Notes under the pieces: generated by a model
Database searches by the model: none
Told to the model about the DNA's origin: nothing
The model's input: only the letters and a program-made list of their open reading frames with translations
DNA from: DATAQC01 sp051001215
GTDB taxonomy: Bacteria; Actinomycetota; Acidimicrobiia; Acidimicrobiales; AC-14
Length of the DNA: 16,914 bases
Direction of reading: 5' to 3'
Assembly: GCA_051001215.1 (NCBI GenBank)
Contig: JBPCNP010000169.1
Coordinates: 1 to 16,914 of the forward strand
In this document: one piece after another, positions 12,870 to 16,914 of the stretch
Layout: the number at the start of each line of letters is the position of its first letter
Position numbering within the stretch: the stretch's first letter is position 1
Translations under genes and position numbers: made by a program

Positions 12870-13940
12870 ATGCCGTCGTTGGCCGAGGTGGAGCGGGAGG
12901 CTTCGCTGTGCACCCGCTGCACCCTTGCCGGAGGACGCACCCAGGTCGTGTTCGGCGTGGGTGACCCCGAGGCCGACCTCATGTTCGTGGGGGAAGGGCC
13001 AGGCGCCCAGGAGGACCTCCAGGGTGAGCCTTTCGTCGGGCGTTCGGGACAGCTCCTCGACCGGCTGGTGTTCGAGGAGATGGGCCTCACCCGTGACCGC
13101 TTCTACATCGCCAACGCGGTGAAGTGCCTCAGGCACAACGCCATGGTCCAGCTGGGCGATCGGTCCTGGGAACGCATCGGGCACTTGGTGCGGTCGAAAT
13201 ACAACGGGACAGTCATGTCGGTGAACGACAAGGGGCATCTGGTTCCCGGCCGCGTGAGCGGTTGGCACACGTCCCCGTTGGGTGGGCGTCGTCTGTTCGA
13301 CATGACCTCTCGATCAGGGAAGTGGGCCGGCACCTGGCAGGTGGGCGTCCAGCTCACGGGCGACCATCCGGTGCTGACGGAGACCGGCTACGTCCCGGTA
13401 GAGGAGTTGGAACCCGGCGCCCGGGTGGCAACCGGCCAGGGTCTGAGTGCGGTGGCGAGTCCGGGTCCACCTGAGGTCATCTACGACGAGGTCATCTACG
13501 ACGAGGTCATTCTGCGAGAGGTCACCGACGATGTCCGTTCCGACACGACATTCTTTTGTATCGACGTCGACGAGACACACAACTTCGTCACCGCTGGCGG
13601 TGTCGTTCACAACTGTCGCCCTCCGGGCAACCGTGATCCACAGCCCGCCGAGATCGCGACCTGTCGGCCGTGGCTCGAGTCCCAGATCGAGCTCATCGAT
13701 CCCAGAGTCGTCGTGACCCTCGGCAACTTCGCCACCAAGCTCCTACTCGACACCACCGAGGGCATCACCCGCATGCGGGGCCGGGCGTACCCGTTCCGCA
13801 ACGGCATGGTCGTGCCCACCTTCCACCCCGCCGCCGCCCTACGCTCGGGGGCGGTGACGGTGGCGAACATGCGCGCCGATCTGGTGCGGGCCAAGCAGCT
13901 TCTCGAGGGAGCGCCGCGATCTGGAGGGCCGAGCGAGTGA
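12870..13940 (+). CDS. Family 4 uracil-DNA glycosylase containing an intein
   Basis: The enzyme excises uracil from DNA at the start of base excision repair. The 356-residue precursor would give a 193-residue enzyme after removal of the 163-residue intein. Family 4 features are the motif GEGPGAQEDLQGEPFVGRSG (residues 41-60), the catalytic-loop HPAA segment near the end (VPTFHPAAALRSG), and four cysteines for a 4Fe-4S cluster. In spliced numbering these are Cys14, Cys17, Cys86 and Cys102 (C-x2-C, then C-x15-C in CRPPGNRDPQPAEIATC). GEGPG rather than GLAPG argues for family 4 over family 5. Start ATG 12870 is preferred for its leaderless layout and family-like N-terminus; ATG 12846 is an alternative. 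The stop overlaps the tsaE start (GTGA). The unspliced protein has its two active-site halves separated, so activity probably requires splicing. Confidence 0.93.
   Translation: MPSLAEVEREASLCTRCTLAGGRTQVVFGVGDPEADLMFVGEGPGAQEDLQGEPFVGRSGQLLDRLVFEEMGLTRDRFYIANAVKCLRHNAMVQLGDRSWERIGHLVRSKYNGTVMSVNDKGHLVPGRVSGWHTSPLGGRRLFDMTSRSGKWAGTWQVGVQLTGDHPVLTETGYVPVEELEPGARVATGQGLSAVASPGPPEVIYDEVIYDEVILREVTDDVRSDTTFFCIDVDETHNFVTAGGVVHNCRPPGNRDPQPAEIATCRPWLESQIELIDPRVVVTLGNFATKLLLDTTEGITRMRGRAYPFRNGMVVPTFHPAAALRSGAVTVANMRADLVRAKQLLEGAPRSGGPSE
13125..13613 (+). mobile_element. Mini-intein in the UDG gene
   Basis: Codons from Cys 13125 to Asn 13613 (163 residues) interrupt the UDG frame. Removing them restores the family sequence ANAVK-CRPPGNRDP. 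Splicing motifs are present in order. Block A begins CLRHNAMVQLGDRSWERIGH with Cys1. Block B is LTGDHPVLTETGYVPVEELE, with Thr78 and His81. Block F is FFCIDVDETHNFVTAGG with His152. Block G is VVHN with His162-Asn163, followed by Cys+1 of the extein. Neither a LAGLIDADG nor an HNH endonuclease motif is visible and the length fits a mini-intein, so it cannot home by itself. Residues 117-128 (EVIYDEVIYDEV) are a small repeat where an endonuclease would sit. The DNA has more A/T-rich patches than the flanking gene, consistent with acquisition by transfer. Confidence 0.93.
13473..13510 (+). repeat. 15-bp tandem repeat inside the intein
   Basis: GAGGTCATCTACGAC occurs at 13473-13487 and 13488-13502 and is followed by the first 8 bases of a third copy (13503-13510). 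It encodes EVIYDEVIYDEVI in the linker between the N- and C-terminal splicing halves, where full inteins carry the homing endonuclease. It may mark the scar of endonuclease loss with later slippage. Confidence 0.9.
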
Positions 13941-14422
13941 TCGTCTGTGTCACCAAATCGGTCGACGACACCAAGGCCCTGGCCAACGAGGTGGCCGGGT
14001 TCGTGCGGGCGGGAGACCTGATCGTCCTGGCCGGCGACCTGGGCGCGGGCAAGACGGCCTTCACCCAGGGATTGGCCCGGGGGTTCGGTGTGACCGATGC
14101 CGTCACCAGCCCGGCCTTCGTGCTGGTGCGGAGCTACGCCGGCCGCCTGGCCCTGACCCACATCGACGTCTACCGCCTCGACCATCTCCAGGAGGTGTTC
14201 GACCTGGGGATCGCCGAGATCGTCGACAGCGGCGGCGTCACGGTGGTGGAGTGGGGTGACGTGGTCACGCCCGCCCTGCCTGGCGACCTCCTGGAGGTGC
14301 GACTCGACCATGGCGACGCCGACGACGAGCGCCACCTGACGTTCGACATCGTCGGCGCCTCGTGGGCCCCCCGCATGGCCGCGCTGGGCGCGGCGCTGAG
14401 CCGGTGGGCGACAGACACGTGA
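13937..14422 (+). CDS. tsaE: tRNA t6A biosynthesis ATPase TsaE
   Basis: TsaE is the P-loop ATPase that supports the TsaB-TsaD complex in making N6-threonylcarbamoyladenosine at position 37 of ANN-decoding tRNAs. The 161-residue product has the Walker A motif GDLGAGKT at residues 33-40 and the switch-like TSPAFVLV segment (usually SPTF). It also has HIDVYRLDHLQEVFDLGIAE and the VVEWGD motif that replaces Walker B. GTG 13937 overlaps the UDG stop (GTGA), which indicates coupled translation. Longer in-frame readings back to 13670 lie inside the UDG gene. tsaB follows 13 bases downstream. Confidence 0.95.
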   Translation: MIVCVTKSVDDTKALANEVAGFVRAGDLIVLAGDLGAGKTAFTQGLARGFGVTDAVTSPAFVLVRSYAGRLALTHIDVYRLDHLQEVFDLGIAEIVDSGGVTVVEWGDVVTPALPGDLLEVRLDHGDADDERHLTFDIVGASWAPRMAALGAALSRWATDT

Positions 14423-14435
14423 GATCGGGGCACCG

Positions 14436-15152
14436 GTGTTGATCCTGGGCATCGAGACGGCCACCGCGCAGGTGGGCTGTGCCATCGGGGACCACGACGG
14501 GGTCCGGGCCAGCTTCCACGCCGCCCATGGCCGCCGCCACCTCGAGACCCTCGTCCCTGCCATCGGCTTCGCGTGCCGCCACGCCGGCGTCGAGCTCGGC
14601 GACATCGCCGTCGTGGCCGTCGACGTGGGACCGGGCCTGTTCAGCGGTCTCCGGGTGGGCGTGGCCGCCGCCAAGGCCGTGGCCCAGGCCCTGCGGGTGC
14701 CGGTGATCGGCGTGACGAGCCTCGACCTGCTGGCGTTCCCGGTTCGCCACAGTGGTCGCCTCATCGTGGCGGCGGTCGACGCTCGGCGAGGCGAGCTCTT
14801 CTACGCCTTCTACCGCCAGGTGCCCGGTGGCGTCCAGCGCCTGTCCGGCTACAACGTCGGCTCCCCGCAGGTACTGGCCTCGGAGCTGGAAGCGACGGCT
14901 GAGGAGTGTCTCTTCGTCGGCGACGGCGCCCTGCGCTATCCCGATCTGGTCACCGAGGGAGGACGCAGCGAGTGCGGTGGCCCAGCCTCGGCCTACCCTT
15001 CGGCCGCCGCCCTGGTCGAGCTGGCGCACCCGGCCGCCATCCGTGAGGAGTTCGTCCAACCCTGGGAACTCGAACCAATGTACCTGCGCCGGTCCGACGC
15101 CGAGATCAACTGGGAGCGACGGACGCCTCCTGGCTGGGCGGTGACGGCATAG
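14436..15152 (+). CDS. tsaB: tRNA t6A biosynthesis dimerization protein TsaB
   Basis: TsaB is an inactive paralogue of TsaD that dimerises with it to form the t6A transferase core. The 238-residue product begins LILGIETATAQVGCAIGDHD, the ASKHA nucleotide-binding fold start, and contains AVDVGPGLFSGLRVGVAAAK and VPVIGVTSLDLLAF, both typical of TsaB. It lacks the metal-binding HxxxH of TsaD, as expected. GTG 14436 has only a weak purine run (GGGG at 14427-14430). Its last base is shared with the GTG of rimI (TAGTG), so the genes are coupled. Confidence 0.94.
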   Translation: MLILGIETATAQVGCAIGDHDGVRASFHAAHGRRHLETLVPAIGFACRHAGVELGDIAVVAVDVGPGLFSGLRVGVAAAKAVAQALRVPVIGVTSLDLLAFPVRHSGRLIVAAVDARRGELFYAFYRQVPGGVQRLSGYNVGSPQVLASELEATAEECLFVGDGALRYPDLVTEGGRSECGGPASAYPSAAALVELAHPAAIREEFVQPWELEPMYLRRSDAEINWERRTPPGWAVTA

Positions 15153-15718
15153 TGGCCAAGGTCGAGGACGAGCGCCTCCACGAGCAGGATCTGGTCGTGC
15201 ACATGGTGGCGATGCGGCGGCGCCACCTGAGGTCGGTGCTGCGGATCGAAGCCCAGGTCTACCCGCGGCCCTGGTCGTTGAGCCTGTTCATCAGCGAACT
15301 GGCCCTGCGCAACAGCCGGGCCTACTGGGTGGCCAGGGTCGACGGCATCGTCGTGGGCTACTGCGGGCTGATGGTGAGCGTCGACGACGGGCACGTGACC
15401 ACCCTGGCCGTCGACCCGGCCTGGCACCGGCGCAGCATCGGCTCCCGCCTCCTGCTCACGCTGGCCCGGGAGGCTATCGATCGAGGGGCCACCGGTCTCA
15501 CCCTGGAAGTGCGCATGGGCAACCGGGGCGCTCAGGAGCTCTACCGGCGGTTCGGGTTCCGGCCTGCGGGCGTACGGAAGAACTACTATGTCGAGACCAA
15601 CGAGGACGCCCTGGTGATGTGGGCCGACGACGTCACCGCCCCGGACTACGCCGAACGCCTGGCCGCCATCGAACGCTTCCTCCCGGGCACCACCCTCGTC
15701 GAGGAGTCACCCCGGTGA
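15152..15718 (+). CDS. rimI: Ribosomal protein S18 alanine N-acetyltransferase-like GNAT
   Basis: RimI acetylates the N-terminal alanine of S18 using acetyl-CoA. Assignment comes from the GNAT fold together with its place between tsaB and tsaD, the standard actinobacterial context. The 188-residue protein has the N-terminal LRIEAQVYPRPWSLSLFISE, the beta4 segment VTTLAVDPAWHRRSIGSRLL with acetyl-CoA loop Arg93-Arg94-Ser95-Ile96-Gly97-Ser98, LEVRMGNRGAQELYRRFGF, and the end KNYYVETNEDALVMWADD. The loop normally reads RxxGIG or close to it; Ser at the fourth position is a mild variation. The C-terminal 20 residues have no visible motif. The stop overlaps the tsaD start (GTGA at 15715-15718). 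Confidence 0.92.
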   Translation: MAKVEDERLHEQDLVVHMVAMRRRHLRSVLRIEAQVYPRPWSLSLFISELALRNSRAYWVARVDGIVVGYCGLMVSVDDGHVTTLAVDPAWHRRSIGSRLLLTLAREAIDRGATGLTLEVRMGNRGAQELYRRFGFRPAGVRKNYYVETNEDALVMWADDVTAPDYAERLAAIERFLPGTTLVEESPR

Positions 15719-16764
15719 CTGGGCCCGAGCGGCCCCCTGAGCGGGGTACTGGGCCCGAGCGGGGTACCCGACCCTTCTACGTGCTCGGTATCGAGACGTC
15801 GTGCGACGAGACGGCGGCGGCGGTCGTGGCCGACGGTTCCACGGTCCTCTCGTCGGTGGTCGCCACCCAGGTCGACCTGCACGCACGCTACGGCGGTGTG
15901 GTCCCCGAGATCGCCAGCCGAGCCCATGTGCGGCTCCTCACGCCGGCGATCGCCGAGGCCCTCGTCGAGGCCGGGATCGAGGACGACCGGATCGACGCGG
16001 TCGCCGCCACCGTGGGGCCGGGACTGGCCAGTGCCCTGCTCGTGGGCGTCAGCGTGGCCAAGAGCCTGGCCCTGGTATGGGGCGTCCCCTTCATCGGGGT
16101 CAACCACATGGAGGGCCACCTCTACGCCTGTTTCCTCCACGAACCCGACCTCGAACTGCCCGCGGTCGCCCTGCTGGTGTCGGGTGGCCACACCCTGCTC
16201 GTGCTCATGAAAGGTCACGGCGATTACCGCATCCTCGGCTCCACCGTCGACGACGCCGTGGGCGAGGCCTTCGACAAGGTCGCCCGCTTCCTGGGCCTTG
16301 GTTACCCCGGCGGCCCGGCCATCGACCGCATCGCCACCGTGGGCGACCCCGGTGCCGTCGCCTTCCCGAGGGCCATGGAGCGGGAGGGCTACGACTTCTC
16401 GTTCAGCGGGCTCAAGACATCGGTGACCCGCTATGCCAAGGCCCACCCCGACGCCGAGGTGGCCGACCTGGCCGCGTCGTTCCAGCACGCGGCCATCGAG
16501 GTGCTGGTCACCAAGGCCCGCCGGGCCGTCGCCGACACCGGGGCCCGCACGCTGTGCATCGGGGGTGGGGTGGCGTCGAACTCCCTGCTGCGCCGCCGGA
16601 TCGCCGAGGCCTGCGCCGAAGACGGTGTGGCTGCGGTGATCCCCACCCCGGAGCTGTGCACCGACAACGCAGCCATGATCGGCGCCGCCGGCTGGCGCCG
16701 CCTGCGGGCCGACGGCCCCACGTCGCTGGAGATCGGAGTGTCCCCATCGCTGGCGATCAGCTAG
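15715..16764 (+). CDS. tsaD: tRNA threonylcarbamoyltransferase TsaD
   Basis: TsaD transfers the threonylcarbamoyl group to A37 of tRNA. The 349-residue protein starts the ASKHA fold at FYVLGIETSCDETAAAVV (from residue 21). It carries the metal ligands His131 and His135 in NHMEGHLYA and Asp317 in CTDNAAMIG, plus ALLVSGGHTLLV and FDKVARFLGLGYPGGP. GTG 15715 is preferred because GAGGAG (15701-15706) lies 8 bases upstream and the codon overlaps the rimI stop. This adds a 20-residue leader, beginning VTGPERPPERGTGPERGTRP, that typical TsaD proteins lack and that is encoded by a short repeat. An in-frame GTG at 15781 would give the standard length but has a poorer ribosome binding site. Confidence 0.96.
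   Translation: MTGPERPPERGTGPERGTRPFYVLGIETSCDETAAAVVADGSTVLSSVVATQVDLHARYGGVVPEIASRAHVRLLTPAIAEALVEAGIEDDRIDAVAATVGPGLASALLVGVSVAKSLALVWGVPFIGVNHMEGHLYACFLHEPDLELPAVALLVSGGHTLLVLMKGHGDYRILGSTVDDAVGEAFDKVARFLGLGYPGGPAIDRIATVGDPGAVAFPRAMEREGYDFSFSGLKTSVTRYAKAHPDAEVADLAASFQHAAIEVLVTKARRAVADTGARTLCIGGGVASNSLLRRRIAEACAEDGVAAVIPTPELCTDNAAMIGAAGWRRLRADGPTSLEIGVSPSLAIS
15718..15762 (+). repeat. Short direct repeat encoding the TsaD N-terminal extension
   Basis: ACTGGGCCCGAGCGG occurs at 15718-15732 and 15748-15762, a 30-base period. GAGCGGGGTAC is also duplicated (15739-15749 and 15757-15767). Bases 15722-15745 match the non-coding 1543-1566 with one mismatch. In tsaD the unit is translated as GPERPPERGTGPERGT. 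The repeat therefore appears to be a mobile or slippage-derived short sequence that has been read into the gene. Confidence 0.7.
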
Positions 16765-16779
16765 CGGCAGGCCCCTCTT

Positions 16780-16808
16780 TTGGTACAGGGCCGGGAGGCT
16801 GCTATCGT
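16780..16808 (+). promoter_or_regulatory. groES promoter
   Basis: TTGGTA (16780-16785), a 17-base spacer and TATCGT (16803-16808) form a strong housekeeping-type promoter. The predicted start near 16815 falls within the CIRCE element, so HrcA binding would block initiation. Confidence 0.75.
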
Positions 16809-16834
16809 TAGCACTCTTACACGGAGAGTGCTAA
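16808..16834 (+). promoter_or_regulatory. CIRCE element, HrcA operator
   Basis: TTAGCACTC (16808-16816) and GAGTGCTAA (16826-16834) are perfect 9-base arms around a 9-base spacer, the classical CIRCE inverted repeat. HrcA binds it and represses chaperonin genes until heat shock. This predicts an hrcA gene elsewhere in the genome. Confidence 0.97.
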
Positions 16835-16851
16835 CGGAGGTCTACACCGCA

Positions 16852-16914
16852 ATGAACCTCAGGCCCCTCGAAGACCGCATCGTCGTCCGCCCCAGCGAGG
16901 CTGAGGAGACCACG
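16852..16914 (+). CDS. groES: Co-chaperonin GroES, N-terminal fragment
   Basis: The first 21 codons (MNLRPLEDRIVVRPSEAEET and Thr) run to the window edge. The LRPLEDRIVV start is diagnostic of GroES, the heptameric lid of the GroEL folding chamber. The ribosome binding site is GGAGG at 16836-16840, 11 bases before the ATG. Control by HrcA is shown by the CIRCE element just upstream. In actinobacteria groES and groEL1 commonly follow tsaD, as here. Confidence 0.96.
   Translation, partial: MNLRPLEDRIVVRPSEAEETT

Noticed and set aside
13125..13613. Class 3 intein (Trp-Cys-Thr type)
   Set aside because: Cys1 is present and the block B Trp is absent, so the standard class 1 mechanism fits better despite Cys in block F.
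12870..13940. Family 5 (UDGb) glycosylase
   Set aside because: The motif reads GEGPGAQED, as in family 4, and not the GLAPG form of family 5.

Overview
The window is high-GC bacterial DNA that reads as a core chromosomal segment of an actinobacterium. My best guess is a lineage near the Acidimicrobiia; this rests on gene order, codon use and protein character, not on a database search. Almost every gene lies on the + strand and the spacing is operon-like, with several GTGA or TGATG stop/start overlaps. No tRNA, rRNA, CRISPR array or transposase was seen, and no gap between genes exceeds about 200 bases.

Layout. (1) 1-137: the 3' end of map (methionine aminopeptidase). (2) 199-969: a Phd/VapB-type antitoxin followed by a PIN-type toxin with an in-frame stop codon. 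This decayed toxin-antitoxin cassette sits between map and infA, which are usually adjacent. (3) 1081-4424: infA (probable CTG start), rpmJ, rpsM, rpsK, rpsD, rpoA and rplQ, the distal end of the ribosomal protein/RNA polymerase alpha cluster. (4) 4421-6441: truA, a 38-residue lysine-rich small protein, then rplM and rpsI behind a clear promoter. (5) 6484-9895: glmM and glmS, two steps of UDP-GlcNAc precursor synthesis; glmM carries 5.5 perfect copies of a 24-bp in-frame tandem repeat. (6) 9915-12807: acpS, a fused NAD(P)HX epimerase/dehydratase (nnr) and alr. (7) 12870-16764: a family 4 uracil-DNA glycosylase interrupted by a 163-residue mini-intein, then tsaE, tsaB, rimI and tsaD, a compact set for t6A tRNA modification and N-terminal acetylation. 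(8) 16780-16914: a promoter overlapping a perfect CIRCE element (HrcA operator) and the first 21 codons of groES.

How the genes work together. Most of the window serves translation: ribosomal proteins, IF-1, pseudouridylation, t6A, methionine removal and ribosomal protein acetylation. It also serves envelope precursor supply (GlmM, GlmS, Alr) and housekeeping (AcpS, Nnr, UDG, GroES). Several start codons (small ORF, glmS, alr, UDG) lack a Shine-Dalgarno sequence and instead have a TANNNT hexamer 6 to 9 bases upstream, which suggests leaderless transcription.

Most notable. The UDG intein is inserted exactly at a cysteine expected to ligand the enzyme's 4Fe-4S cluster, so the splicing +1 nucleophile and the cluster ligand are the same residue. 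Next in interest are the perfect tandem repeat in glmM, the broken toxin-antitoxin insertion, the probable CTG start of infA, and a short repeat shared between the rpsM leader and the 5' end of tsaD.
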